This document shows, piece after piece, positions 25,370 to 37,326 of a stretch of 64,000 nt of DNA. The stretch is from Nectonema munidae (Eukaryota; Nematomorpha; Nectonematoida; Nectonematidae): positions 248,001 through 312,000 of the forward strand of contig JAUIRK010000945.1 of assembly GCA_030549495.1 (NCBI GenBank). Reading direction: 5' to 3'. The notes beneath the pieces are model-generated. The model saw only the letters and a list, made by a program, of their open reading frames with translations. It had not been told where the DNA came from and did no database searches. How positions within the stretch are numbered: position 1 is the first letter of the stretch; every line of letters begins with the position of its first letter. The position numbers and the translations under genes are program-made.

Positions 25370-28300
25370 TCAGCACCTGTATGTATTTTTGGAATAGGAC
25401 GAAGAAGAGGCGGGATATTTTGCAGACGAGAAGTAGTCGAAAGAGAAGGCTGATTCGTCGAAAACTTTCAGATCGCACAACTCCTTTGTGCGATCCTTGA
25501 TTTCGTCCTCTTCTTCGTCATCGTCATTTCCAGTTTGTCCGTCAAACATCGTTGATTTCCGCAACACATAATCAGGGTCGGGATGGCAAGACGACGCTTT
25601 TGAAGCTGGAGGTCGGGTATGCGTGTGCTTCTTTCGTAAAATTCCGGAAGCGATTTTCATGCTTTCGTAATTTGATGATTGTTTTTGTTGTTGGTGGTGT
25701 GTAGGAGGATCTGAGTTGTTGTGGTTAGCGACCTTGGCTGATAAAACTTCACCGGCTCGGTCGTTGCTTTTGATTGCGTGATTCGGAGACAGTTTATTTG
25801 AGTATTCGAAGGACTTGTTTCTAAGAATAAAGTATTATTTACCAATAGGATCACAACATGAGATTTCCTAAAATTGCTTTATCCAATCATTTTCTTACTT
25901 TGAAAGAGTTAAGATCTGATTCGCAGGTTTCACGGTGATAATGAGATTAGAAGCATTTGCTATCATCATGTCAGAAACTTGGTCCAGTGTTTTCCCCGAA
26001 ACTTCTATTCCATTCACCTCCAAAACTTCATCGTCCACAGCCAACAAGCCTGTGGACTCCGCTATCCCACCTGGTACAAGCCGAGAGATAAAAATACCAT
26101 TTGTTTTTTGAAGCTTCAAAATAAAAATAAAGGAGTAAATAATGATTAGGAAATTTGCTAAGAAGAGCATAACTTAAGTTTTCAAAAAACTTAAGTTATG
26201 CTCTAAAATTTTTTAGTTTTTGTTGAAGCTCTATAACTTTTTCTGATAGACTTTTTTTCCTTAAAAGTTATTATAAAAGGCAAATCATTGCAAAATGTTA
26301 AAAGTTATTTTACTTTTTGTAGCTTGTATCAATTTAGCTTTTAATCTATTTTTGAATGATGCTGAGTAAAATGAAATAATGCGATCTTAATTTTTTGTTT
26401 GCACAATTATAACTTCATTTTATACCCTTGCCCCTGAATCAATCACATTTTTTCATATAAACATCACAGGTTGTCTAGTAGACTATATGCCTTTAGACTA
26501 CATTCACTGATATAAAACTATCCAACCTTCAGTTATTTGTTTTCTCTATGAATCAAATATCCTTTCATCAATTCCTGTAATGTGCCTGGTAGACTACTTT
26601 ATTTTTCAAATGAAAAGCCTATTCCACCCCCTAACATTTTTGGATTTTTTTAAACTAGTGTATATTCGATAGTTGTAGGTAAAAATGCCCGCGAAAAAAA
26701 TGCCTCCAGAAATAAATGCCCCAATTAAAAAGTAGGAAAAAATGCCCCCTAATTTTTAATTTTCAGGATTTTATATAATTATATAAATATTTTTATTTGG
26801 TACCGTTTTGAAAGGCTAAATTCCTAAAATTTCTTAATCTATAGGGTTTTTCTTTATAAAGTTCTTGAAAGCAATAGCAAAGGTGCAGATTTGTGGGAAT
26901 GTGTTCTTAAAATCAGTTAAAATACAAATTATATTTAGAAAGTGTTCTGATACACACAAAGTCAAAAAATATTTGCTGTTTTATAAATTTTTTTTGTATT
27001 TAAAAAATTATCGTATGCTGAGTTTTTTAGTTTACTTTAATTAAATTTTAAATGTTTTAGCTGAAAAGTTAACTTTTTTTTACAAAAAAACCTTTATTTG
27101 ACATATCTTTTTTTGAAAATTTTTTTTTTTAATTTTAATTAATAATTTTTTGAATTTTTTGTGTTGGGGCATTTTTTCCTACTTTTTAATTGAGGGAATT
27201 TTTTCTGCGCACGATATTCGATATGCAAATTTAATTAAAATATTTTCGCTGGAAGTATAGTATTTAAATTCACCAAAAAAATATAAAGTAGTCTTATAAA
27301 TTTAGGACTTTAGGTATGCGCTGAATACACTCTATTTTAAAGGATTGCTTGAATATTTGGTCGCCCGTGGTATTTCCAGACCACTAATTTTGAAAATTGC
27401 AACAAAAAATGTTCGCCCCCCCCCCCAAATAATTTTGAGGATGTGCGCCCCTGATTGGCATACTAGATATAAAAAATATGCAGAATTGTTGATGCAATGA
27501 CAGCTCACCTGCAAAGAGTGTTGAAGAAAGTGATCAAGGCCGAGCGGAAGAGAAGATGAAGAAGAGAAAAAAACGCTTACCCCGGTGGAGGTGACATGAA
27601 TGGCGGTGCCATCTCGGATGTAGAAGCCGAGAGGCTTTGCTTTGGATCCAGGCTGTTTGATGAGCCGCACCCGGCGCTGGTGATCAGGAACGATGCCCAC
27701 ATCGATGATGGAGGACACGTTGCGGAAATCGCAGGGCAGACTGATCGCTCCGTACTTGGAGGCGCTGTGGGGGTGTGCAAGGTGAGGGGAAGGTGGGGCT
27801 GTTGTGTGGAGGGAGGTGAGGACGCCGTTGAGGGGGAGAAGGGAGTCGAGCTTGGAGGAGTAGCAGCTCAACCGATTCTTCCTCTTGTTTCCGTAGCCGA
27901 GAAGACGACCCGGATCTTCGCCTGAAAAATTTCAAAGGATGTTGAAGAAAAACAAAAATGTTTACAATGCTATAAATGAATGAAGTGACATAATTTGCTG
28001 CAGAACTATTTATCAAAATATAAAATATTTATCATCAAGGACATTTAAGTTTGATATATGTATAAACGATATATTTTTTTTGCTTTTTTCACATTTTTCA
28101 GGTGTACCCCTTGTGACAATGTCGACTAAAAGTTACATTTATTGCAACTGAAATTTTATCTCATAAAATAATTTAATACTAGTTAAAAATCATCTAACAT
28201 AGTTTTTGAGAATTAAAAATTTATCTTTAAAAGTTTTTTTTAGAGGGTCAATATCTTAGAATGAACTTTCATATATTTTTCATTTGATCTAAACTCTAAC

Positions 28301-30097
28301 TTCACTTCATAATTATTAATTTATCAATTTAAATATAGATTAAAAGGGCGTTTTTATAATAAAAAGATTTTGGTTCTTTAGTTAAAATAAAAAAAAATTA
28401 TAAAATTTGAAGAATCAAATTTTTAACAATTTAAAAAATGTAACTTATTAGTTACATTGTCAGTAATGTTTTTGAGACTTATTCGTATGCATGTCTAGAA
28501 GTTTTTTGTGTCGGGCGTGTATTAATGCAGATAAATAGCAAAGTTTGTGTCAAGAATGTCACAAAAATGCATAGGTAAGTGTATGCATGTACGATTGCGC
28601 CAACACTAACATTAATGCTGATTCCAAGCTAACGCTAACCCCGACATTAGCCTTCCACGATTTTAGATGTTAAGACACATTTAAAAATTGGTTGAGCACT
28701 TGTCAATCAATCCATTATGCCTATTGAGGAAAAAATGAAAATCTTTGGATGAGAATTAAAAGAAAACTCAGAAGACAATTTGGAACATCAAATTAAAAAA
28801 GAATTCTTCTTCTTTTCTCATCTTTGATTTTCTTTCTCCATCCTTGTCTATCCCAGACATCATTTCCATCAAGGCCTCTTTAGCTTTGAAATCCTTTCTT
28901 AAACAATCAAACCATCTGAGTTTCGGCCTTCCTTTTTATTTCCATATTCATCACTTTTGTTCCCTATATGATACTTATCTTTTCTCATTGTGTGGACGGA
29001 CATAACATCTGAGTCTACTTTCTCGAACTTTTTCACTGATCACTTTATCCACTTTCGTTACCTTTCTGAGGGCATTGTTTTCAATTTTGTCTTTTATTGT
29101 CTTTCCAGTCCAGTCATCCATCTCAACTTTTCAGTAACATTTAGTTTGCTTTTTTGTGTCTGTTTCACTGGCCATGTCTCAGCTGAATACATCATCGCTG
29201 GCCCTACTACTTTCCCGTATACTTTGCTTTTTCCTGCAATTCCAATTCTTTTGTCTGAAATTGGATCCCAGATATTTGAATTTAAGACTAAACATGATTG
29301 AGATCCAAATAGCCAATGCTTGCATGTCAATTATTCCTTTAAAATCTCAAACTCTGACTCCACAATCATCCATCCTGTTTTTGTATAATTCGAAATTCAA
29401 TGCAATATAAAGTAGTCGTCAAAAAGGAAGATATTAATCGCAAAGAGTGGTGGTGCTTATTTATAAAATGGAGTAATAATACCTTTCACAAAAGTCAAAA
29501 TTTAACTACGCAAAAAAGAGAAGATATCTAACAGACAATCTATTAACTAAAATTTTGGTCCAAAATCAGGAACGCTTTTAATCAGTAAAACAAAGAAACA
29601 TTTTATACAAAAAAAAGTCATATAAAATATAAAAAAATTAAAAGTATTTTTTATAAAAAAAAATCAGAGCGTAATTTTTTTAAAAAAAGTTCAGCAGAAA
29701 CTGTATTTTGTAAAGAGGATGTGAGAAGGGAGGGAAAGTAATCAAGTGCTTAACTTTAAACCCAAAATCATTTCAGAAGAAATTAGGATTCAATGGGGGA
29801 GAAGATACGTTTTTCCTTCAGAGGCAAATAAAGAGGATAAAAGGAAAAGGAGAGAGAATGAATACTGAGTCTTCGGATGAGGATTCTAAGAGTTTTGGAT
29901 TTGTATTGCAGAGCTTTGGTGTAGTTTTCTTCATTGGTGATCGGGAGAAGATCGCCGTGGATCGGTTCGGTATAGCAGATGGTGACTTCATCTTCTTCCT
30001 TGTCCAGCGAAAAAATGTTGGTCAGGAAGTTGCTGAATGCAAGAAGCTTCTGGAAGGCGCTTCGTTGTAGGTTGAAGCGGCGAAATTCAGCGTGGAA
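25370..30097 (-). CDS. par-6: PAR-6 cell polarity scaffold (4 exons; 5' exon missing)
   Basis: Adaptor of the aPKC/PAR-3/Cdc42 polarity complex. Exons on the - strand: 30097-29866 (PB1: [28 protein letters not shown]), 27921-27581 (linker, semi-[21 protein letters not shown], then start of [18 protein letters not shown]), 26113-25899 (rest of [41 protein letters not shown]) and 25820-25370 (tail, with acidic [15 protein letters not shown] at 25372-25370). Phases match (1, 0, 2), giving 412 codons without a stop. The PDZ core is nearly identical to fly and vertebrate PAR-6. The donor after exon 30097-29866 (gtattc) is weak. The initiating exon, expected to encode about 20-30 residues before FHAEF, was not found to the right. 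The introns hold a LINE relic (28790-29330), a hairpin and a nested element. Confidence 0.93.
26164..26204. repeat. Perfect 19-bp inverted repeat, 3-nt loop
   Basis: Arms 26164-26182 and 26186-26204 are exact reverse complements (agagcataacttaagtttt). It lies in a par-6 intron, 50 bp upstream of the PDZ exon. A nearly loopless perfect hairpin suggests a recent palindrome or element junction. Confidence 0.85.
26355..27300. repeat. Interspersed repeat copy A (in par-6 intron), split by a nested insertion
   Basis: Segments such as tgatgctgag, ccaaccttcagttat and aaatgaaaagcctattc, then atatgcaaatttaattaaaa at 27220, recur in the same order at 34129-35000. It is interrupted at 26672-27213. The following C-run and ggatgtgcgcccctg motif (27417-27455) also belongs to this family. 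Confidence 0.75.
26672..27213. mobile_element. 542-bp nested DNA element with 10-bp target duplication
   Basis: The flanks repeat atattcgata at 26662-26671 and 27214-27223. The related repeat at 34.9 kb has this site once, uninterrupted, so the insertion boundaries are set by comparison. Perfect 27-bp inverted arms lie inside both ends (26722-26748 and 27166-27192; core ggaaaaaatgcccc). No coding capacity. A 9-10 bp duplication fits a Mutator-like MITE better than hAT (8 bp), but the class is inferred. Confidence 0.75.
28790..29330 (-). pseudogene. RTE-like LINE reverse-transcriptase C-terminal relic
   Basis: The - strand reads [20 protein letters not shown], then a Lys-rich segment and [10 protein letters not shown], and further on [20 protein letters not shown]. 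These are the post-catalytic blocks of RTE/BovB-type LINE ORF2. Frameshifts and stops separate the blocks. It lies in the first identified par-6 intron (29865-27922), in the same orientation as par-6. Confidence 0.8.
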
Positions 30098-30577
30098 CTT
30101 AAATGAACACAAATATTTATAACTTGATACAAAAAGTCTTGAAAGAAAGAACACTATAAAAAAGGCATTTTTAGTTAAACATATTGAATTTCCTAACAAA
30201 AAACTATTAGAGATTTTTGTTTCATTCTCTAACAAAAAAGTATTTAAAATTCACATTTACAATTTTTTTTCACCTTCAAAAATCGATAGGCAAATAATTT
30301 TAACGGAGCCGGTTTCAGAGCTTTTCATTCTCAGAGTGTGAATTGAATCTACGAAATTCAGTCACGCTTCCGCATCCTTGAAACTTGGATAGCATATTTT
30401 AAAATGTAAAAAAGGAGGGGAATGGAGAGAACAAGAAGTAAATACACTTTGATTTATGCTTTGATACACTTTGATTTATCTTGAATTTGTAACAATTACA
30501 CATCATTGACTCTCGACATTCCACGATATCTCTTTAAATCATCAAGTTGATATCATCTTCTCTTTCAAGAGCCACCC

Positions 30578-30745
<168 letters not shown>

Positions 30746-31317
30746 AAACAGCTTCTAGATCTATCTACATACGTACATTTTTTATATTTGCAAAAAGATG
30801 AGAGATTTTTTGGCCTTATATGGCTGGGATTAGATAATGTCATTTTTAAAAAGTACCTTCAAAAACTGAAACTTTTTAATTTTATTGGTTCCTGTCGGCA
30901 TTACCTGAAAATCAATTAAAATTTTTGTACGTTGGAATTTTATTACTTTTAATTTCTGCTTTGCTTTTCCCAAATTGAAGGAGCCAAGAAAATTTAAAAG
31001 TTAAGATATTTTTAAAAATGACATTATCTAACCCTAGGCCAAAAAATCTCTTCTTCAAATTCAATTCTTAACAATGTTAGATTAGAAAACATACCATGAT
31101 TCTTTTTTTAAAACTCTAATACTTCGTCATAGTAGGACTAAAACATAGAGATGATTGAAAATTGAACTCTCTATCCCCTTTTCAAAAGGACAAAAATTTT
31201 TAACAAGTCTTCCTATTTTTATTACTTCAAATCAAGCACGGGCCACTTGTAAAAAGTAGCGGATTAACATCTAATGACTTATACTGTTGTTGGTGGTGCA
31301 TCTAATAACCACTAGTT

Positions 31318-31527
31318 TCAAAGGCGCCATCTTTTAAATGTCATTGATTTGAATGTGAAGACTTTACCAGCAATACTAAATAAACGCTCAACAGGATCAA
31401 ACGAAGCTGGAATGGCCCAAAAGTCAGCTACAAATCTTTGATAAACGTGAGAATTTTCAAGTATGTAATTTCCAATATGGCAAAGAATCTGAATCTTCAA
31501 GCATGCAGTCACTACATAGGTAATCAT
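31318..31527 (-). pseudogene. hAT transposase dimerisation-domain fragment
   Basis: The - strand reads FWAIPASFDPVERLFSIAGK, the hAT C-terminal dimerisation signature (IPAS-x-x-x-VERLFS). Only about 70 codons remain open. No other part of the transposase is visible next to it. Confidence 0.8.
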
Positions 31528-31924
31528 CGTTCACCTGAACTTCTATAGTTGGCCGCGTTGATAAACATGAAAGCTGTTTCATAAGAAATCAATAATTAGC
31601 ATGTAAGCCTATTGTTTTTCTGTTGTGTATATCACATTAAATACATGATGATTGATCATTGACCATTCATCAGCTTGTATTGATCTTGTTATAATGATTG
31701 CTATTATTAAAACAAAAGAATAGAAGCTAGTCAATGTTGATCTGCTCTGAATGCCGTATGTTAGTATAGCCTAAAGTCAAGTGCACATAATAATCTATGG
31801 CGCACAAACGCTTTTGATGTGATTAGATTTTCTATTCTTTTTTTTCTCTTAACCAATCAAATTACGCGAGAAAAATCATCACTATTTATATAAAAATGGA
31901 ATTGATTCTGTGCCTTGTAAGTCC

Positions 31925-32310
31925 TCGGCCTATATAATAGTAAATCCTAAAATATGTGAGCACGTGTGTGTGTCGTTGTACATTATTTAGGCGTAGTAAC
32001 GATTAGAAACGTTGCGTGAACAACAAGAAGTATTAAACCGCCTGAACAAATAAATAGCAAGGGATTAGAGTGCACTGATTTCATCTAATACCACAGCCAA
32101 CTAACCAATCACCACTTCTCTACGCATTCAGGCAGCGCCACAAGCCAATCACATCTTCTCTGAGCAGCTACGCAACGCGATGAAGCAGCCAATCGGCTGT
32201 TCGTCTCTAGAAGAAGTAGGCAGCGCAATGAAGGAGGGAGAGAGAGAGAGAGATAAGGCAGAGAAAATCAAGAAAAGATGAAAAAATAGAACAGAGTGAG
32301 TGATATAAGA
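31925..32310. promoter_or_regulatory. CCAAT-box cluster (possible promoter)
   Basis: Three ccaatc motifs at about 32104, 32137 and 32190 lie within 90 bp, in a locally GC-richer stretch with a tatataata at about 31931. A GAGA run (32238-32255) and a CT run (32402-32419) lie close by. CCAAT clusters mark many animal promoters; it could serve the missing par-6 5' exon or be a transposon promoter. Inference only. Confidence 0.3.
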
Positions 32311-32419
32311 AACGATAAAAAAAATAGTGCAAACAAACAATAATTATAATTTCTATTATAATTTATTTATTTATTCATCACATTATTCGCCTACAGTATA
32401 TTCTCTCTCTCTCTCTCTG

Positions 32420-34120
32420 CTTCCAACCGATTTCCTTTTATAGAGACACATTTTTATGAGGTTCTTTGCGGTCGAAGAAGCCATCTTACCTTCCTTGATA
32501 GTCAGAATTGAATTGAGAAATATAAAAAGCGACTTGCCCCCACAATATTGCGGCCCAAAAATAGACTCGTTCTCAGTTTCGTTACTTTGAACAAAAAAGA
32601 AAATGTTTTGGTCGCCTTTCTTTATCGTGTTGCCTTAACAAAAAGTTTCGCTACTTTTCGTTAATTTGTTACAAAAAAAAGTATTTAAAAATTCAAATAC
32701 GTAATTGTGTCGAAAGATTTGTAATTTTGAAGCTCCAAACTATTTTATTTTATTTAATATCAAAATTAGGTAAACTTTAACAGTAAGTGAAATAAAAAGA
32801 AATTTGTCAAATTTTGAAATACTTTATGAATGCACTAAAAAGTTTTTTGTTGATTAGTTTTTACAACAGCTTCCATTTTATTACTTCCAGATTGGACCAT
32901 ATGGTAGGCGATTTTAGAGGTGCTTTTTCAGGGTTTCTACAGCTGATCCCAAATTCGTTTCTCATTCTCTTATAGCACATATGTGTCAATTAATTTAAAG
33001 TTATAAATCTGAGGGCCACATGCGGTTTAACCTCTTATTTTGTGGCCCACATAGCCAAGATGCAGGAAAAATAGAACAATATCATACAGTCTAAATTTGC
33101 AAAATTCATTGATTTTATTTATGAACAATATAAGTTATTAATTTTAGGCTATATATATATATATATGCAGGAATTAGGATTTAGTGTAAATAAACAGAAT
33201 CATATTTCAGAGTTAATTAAAAAAAAAGCTTTTTTATAAAAAACAATTTAATGATTTTGGTGTGGCGGCCATCTAGGGCAATGCTCGTTCTTAATCAGGT
33301 GCGCACATCCAGGGGCTTCAAGGGGCCTTTTTGCCCCCTCCCCCAAGCATTATTAATTTTCTATATTTTTTATAGTATTTATTAGACTTATTTGTCTTCT
33401 GAGTAGCTTTTTCATATTACTTTTCTTGCTCTACGATTAAGTATTAGAATGAACATTTAAAATATTTTTTTTTTCATTAACGCCCCCTTCTTTGTTCACT
33501 CCAATGCACATTTTAGCTTTATTTGATTAGAGGCAGTAAGGTAGCCAGTCATTTGATTTGAGCAAGGCGAATATTTTTTATAGCACATAACTATATAAGA
33601 ACTCTATCATTTAAAGCTTAAAATGTTTATCCCTATTAATTACTGCAGGGGGGGGGGGGGGGGGAAGGGAGCTAGGCCCCCTGGGATTTATTGCCCATAT
33701 GAAACTCCTTGAAACATATAAATGTATACACCTTCTTATATTCCCGGCCACATTAAAATCAGTTTTGCCCTCCTCCCCCGTACTTGAAGTGGGCGACGGC
33801 GCTAATTTAAACAATCAAGTCTTTCTTTTATTCTAGAAATCAAAAAGATAGTATCTTTATCCTTAGATATTCATTTTATTTAATGTTTTAGTTTTTTTAT
33901 CAAGATTTCTTTGAATAGTGGGCAATGTTCTTACATTTTCCTTAAAATTTTCACTTAGTACAAATATCATTTTCAGATAATTTTTAGCGTATAACTTAGG
34001 AATTGGAATAGCTAATATATATAAATTTAAAGTTTGTAGAATATTTTTTCCAAAAAATTTAAGCCTTCAATTTCTTTTTAGAATGGCCAAATTTAAATTC
34101 AGGGCTACATACCTGTCAAT
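32420..34120. other. AT-rich intergenic stretch with homopolymer G run
   Basis: No gene seen. It contains a 15-base G run at about 33650 and (TA)n at about 33152-33164. C- and G-rich repeat-derived patches of the gtgcgcacatcc type occur near 33300 and 33660. Confidence 0.5.
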
Positions 34121-34128
34121 TCATAAAT

Positions 34129-35000
34129 GATGCTGAGAAAAATGAAGTAATACAATCTTAATTTATTGTTTGATTTTTGTTTGCACAATTTTATCTTATT
34201 TTATACCCTTTTTTGAGATTTTAACTAACTTACACTTATTCTTATACACTAAAAAGAATGAAAAAATTCTAATACCAAGTTTTCCAACTTTGGTTCTATT
34301 TTTGAAAAAAATTACCTCAGAATAGTTGTATAATTTGGATCTGTTTTTTTATTTTTCTCAATAAAACATTTTTTCATTTTTTAGGAAGAAGAAATGGAAC
34401 AACTCAAAATTAATGAATGATTTTTTTCATTCAATAAAATTTCCAATTTTTTTATTGTTAATTGATAACTTTACCCCTTTTCTACACATAATTTGGAGAT
34501 GGTGCGCATTTATTTGAAGGGAGAAAGAAGGAGGTATTTATAAGTCCTCATTCATTATTGACGTTAAGCTTAATAGGGCGGGGGTTAAAGTTTACATTAA
34601 GCTTAATTAAGAATGAAATAGAATAGACGAGAGAGGAGTAAGAATTCAGAAAAATTTGTTCTTTTTTGAAAGACGCTTGAAAGTCCGCCCCCTTTCAATA
34701 ATTTCAAGGATGTGCGCCTCTGAATCAATCACCACTCATATAAAACTCTCCAACCTTCAGTTATTGGTTTTCAGTTGTTTTCTATATCAATCAAATATCC
34801 TTTCATAAATTCTTGTAGTGTGCCTGATAGACTACTTCATTTTCAAATGAAAAGCCTATTCGCCCCCCCTCCAATAATTTTGGATTTTTTTAAACTAGTG
34901 TATATTCGATATGCAAATTTAATTAAAATATTTTAGCCGGAAGTATAGTTTTTAAATTTCACCAATTTTGTAAAAAAAAAATATAAAGTAGTTTTATAAA
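34129..35000. repeat. Interspersed repeat copy B (empty site)
   Basis: Second copy of the repeat at 26355-27300, same orientation. The intact junction tattcgatatgcaaattt near 34905-34922 is the pre-insertion state of the element at 26672-27213. It also carries aggatgtgcgcctctgaatc at about 34709. Confidence 0.75.
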
Positions 35001-35059
35001 AATTTTGAGAACATGAGCCCGATTTAAATCTCTTAATTTTTTTATTAAATTTGTTAATA

Positions 35060-35395
35060 CAGTAAAGAACCGTTATAATGCGGATCAATATAGCGCGATA
35101 TCACTTATAACGCGGTAATGTATTGGCTCCCAAGTTTCAAATGTACATAGATGTTTTTTTGTTCTAATAAAAATTTTTGTAATAAAACTTACAGGTTGCT
35201 TGTAACATTTCTTTTACACTTTATTAATTTTCAAATTTTAGTTTTAGGAGTGTTATGCAATGTTTTAACCAACTGAAAAAAAATCCGTCAATGCAAATAT
35301 TATTTAACTTGTATTGGAAAATTATAACGCGGATCAGTTATAACACGAGTAGTTATTATGGACCCCGGTTACCGCGTTATAACGGTTCCTCGCTG
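35060..35395. mobile_element. pogo/Tigger-type MITE
   Basis: Inverted ends cagtaaagaaccgttataa at the left and ttataacggttcctcgctg at the right are flanked by TA on both sides (35058-35059, 35396-35397). The arms continue with further gcgg/ccgc matches. 336 bp, no coding capacity. The cagt...gaacc end type resembles the larger pogo element at 21991-23564, but the interiors differ. Confidence 0.8.
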
Positions 35396-36301
35396 TATAT
35401 GTAAAAAAAATCAGAGAAAACTCGCAAGGAATGAATATAATTTTAATTAATTATACATACCATTTATAGCACCATATTACTCCATTTAAAAATAAAATGT
35501 TCACTCGTGGGATTTAAATTCAACTATGAAGCAAGGACCAATCTAATACTAAAGAATGAAGCTACAATTGATAGTTGGAATTCCCTTTATTGCAAATTAT
35601 AATAATTGCACGAAAATATAGAAAGTAAGATAGACGTTTATGAGTATAAAAATTTATTTATTTATTTTATCCTATTACTTGCAAAACTATTATTATTGAC
35701 AGATCGAATCATGATATTAGTCATGACAGATTGAGATTTTATAAATTTATAGTTTTAGAAATATATTTAAAGAAAAATTGGTAAAAAGCAAGGTAACTTA
35801 CTAACATGTGACTTTACATATAAAACATCTAGGAAACTAAATGAAGGAGTAAATTAAAATAAAGACTATGCCAATTTTAGTTTTTATTTAAATTTTATTT
35901 AAATCAAAAAACTAACAAAATCAATAAGGAATGTAAATTAAATCAAAATAAATTATAAATCACAACCTTCCAAAAACCTAATCGGTGTAGAATATCAGAA
36001 CTATTAATTCGGACATATTCAACTCACGCACACAAGATAAATAAAATAATAGCCAACAGAAATTTAAATATACAATAGAATTTTGACAATCAAAATATTA
36101 CTTGTGCTTTAACTTCTATAAAATCATCTCCTATTAAATGTTTGTTCTTAGAAGAATTTCTTCCCAAAGACATTAAGAGGTAAATCAAGCTCCATTAAAT
36201 ATATTACCCTTCATGAAAAAGTAAAATTGAAAAAAAATTTTAATCATTTTTTATATCAGAGATAAGAACTATTTCAAACTATAAAAATTTAGTTTTTTTG
36301 A

Positions 36302-36627
36302 ATTTAGTAGCTAAATAGTTCATTATTTCAACTGGACAAATATTTCTGAATATTCTGGGAATACAAACTGGACAAATATTTCTCTGAGTCATGATGGAAA
36401 CATCACTCACATTTCTGATATGATTTTTTATGTGCATTATAATTTTTTTTTTTAATAATAATAATAATAATAAACGTCTTTCTTTCTTCTTCTTATTAAA
36501 ATTTCTTAATTTTAAAAAAGAAAAAGAGATACCAAGAGATCCAAAAAAAGAGACCCTAACAAAAACCATGAAATTCTTAAAATTTCAAAAATAGTTCCAA
36601 CTTAGCAAAGTTGATATTACGAACTAC
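36302..36627. repeat. Interspersed repeat, related to 42430-42598
   Basis: About 90 bp ending gatattacgaactacaag (to 36627) and the segment agctaaatagttcattatt (36310) are shared with 42430-42598 in the same orientation. On the - strand both encode FFGSLGISFSFLKL, so the repeat may be part of a LINE ORF. This copy has about 170 bp more between the two shared parts, including an (AAT)n run at 36456-36472. Confidence 0.7.
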
Positions 36628-36832
36628 AAGTCAGTATCAGTTATTCCTATTATATCTTAATTTCGTCTTAGTCTATAGAATAGGTACGCATTTGAACAGT
36701 TTAGCTAATCCATTTGAGTTTTTTAACATTACTATCTCAAAATTCAAACAAAATCTTAAATCTTCTTTGATTCAAAATTATGACTATAGGTGTGCCATAA
36801 ATAATTGCAACATATGTAAAACTATTCATTGA
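36611..36832 (+). pseudogene. Repeat-family C-terminal fragment with Cys motif
   Basis: Encodes FKQNLKSSLIQNYDYRC then INNCNICKTIH and a stop. A diverged relative at 40740-40868 reads LKHKLTLHLISNYEDCC then LNCYICSNF. The shared pattern (helix, S-N-Y, C..NC.IC) indicates the tail of a dispersed retroelement protein, not a host gene. Family not identified. Confidence 0.45.
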
Positions 36833-37007
36833 TATTGACGCACTTTTTAATATTTGAAGCTACAATTGTTTTTATGTCTTTTAAAACAGTTCAATGTTTC
36901 GTTTCTTTTTTTCTTAAGATGTATGTTCATTTAAAGGATTTTTCAAGCATTCGAACATCATGTTTTCAATCACTTTGTTCATTTTATCAACTTTTTTTTT
37001 ATTATGC

Positions 37008-37113
37008 TTGAATACACATGTGCTACTTTGTTATATATTATTTTTGTTTGAATCAATTTATTAACTTTTATTCTATTATTCTTGAATACACATGTGCTAC
37101 TTTGTCATATATT
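37008..37113. repeat. Direct duplication, 74-bp offset
   Basis: cttgaatacacatgtgctac occurs at 37007 and again at 37081, followed by similar ttatatatta / catatattac sequence. It lies just upstream of the cysteine-rich repeat protein. Confidence 0.7.
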
Positions 37114-37326
37114 ACACTGGTCAACACACTTTTTGGTGATTAAATTATGAGCATGAATTTTATCTTAAAATAATTTTTTTAAAGCAAATATTATATACAT
37201 TTTTGTTAATTAGGTCGCATTTAAAAATTTTTAGCCTATAACCACTGGTTCTATAAACGTATAATTTATCTTTTTTAAGATATATTTTTATGTATTATAT
37301 TTTTAGTTTTTATTTAGAGTTTAATT

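Noticed and set aside
27596-27925. 109-codon + strand frame over par-6
   Set aside because: It is the antisense shadow of the par-6 CRIB/PDZ exon, which has splice signals and family conservation on the - strand.
32990-33300. Possible hAT MITE bounded by gggccacatgcgg and gtggcggccatct
   Set aside because: The two ends do not form a convincing inverted repeat and no target duplication could be matched.
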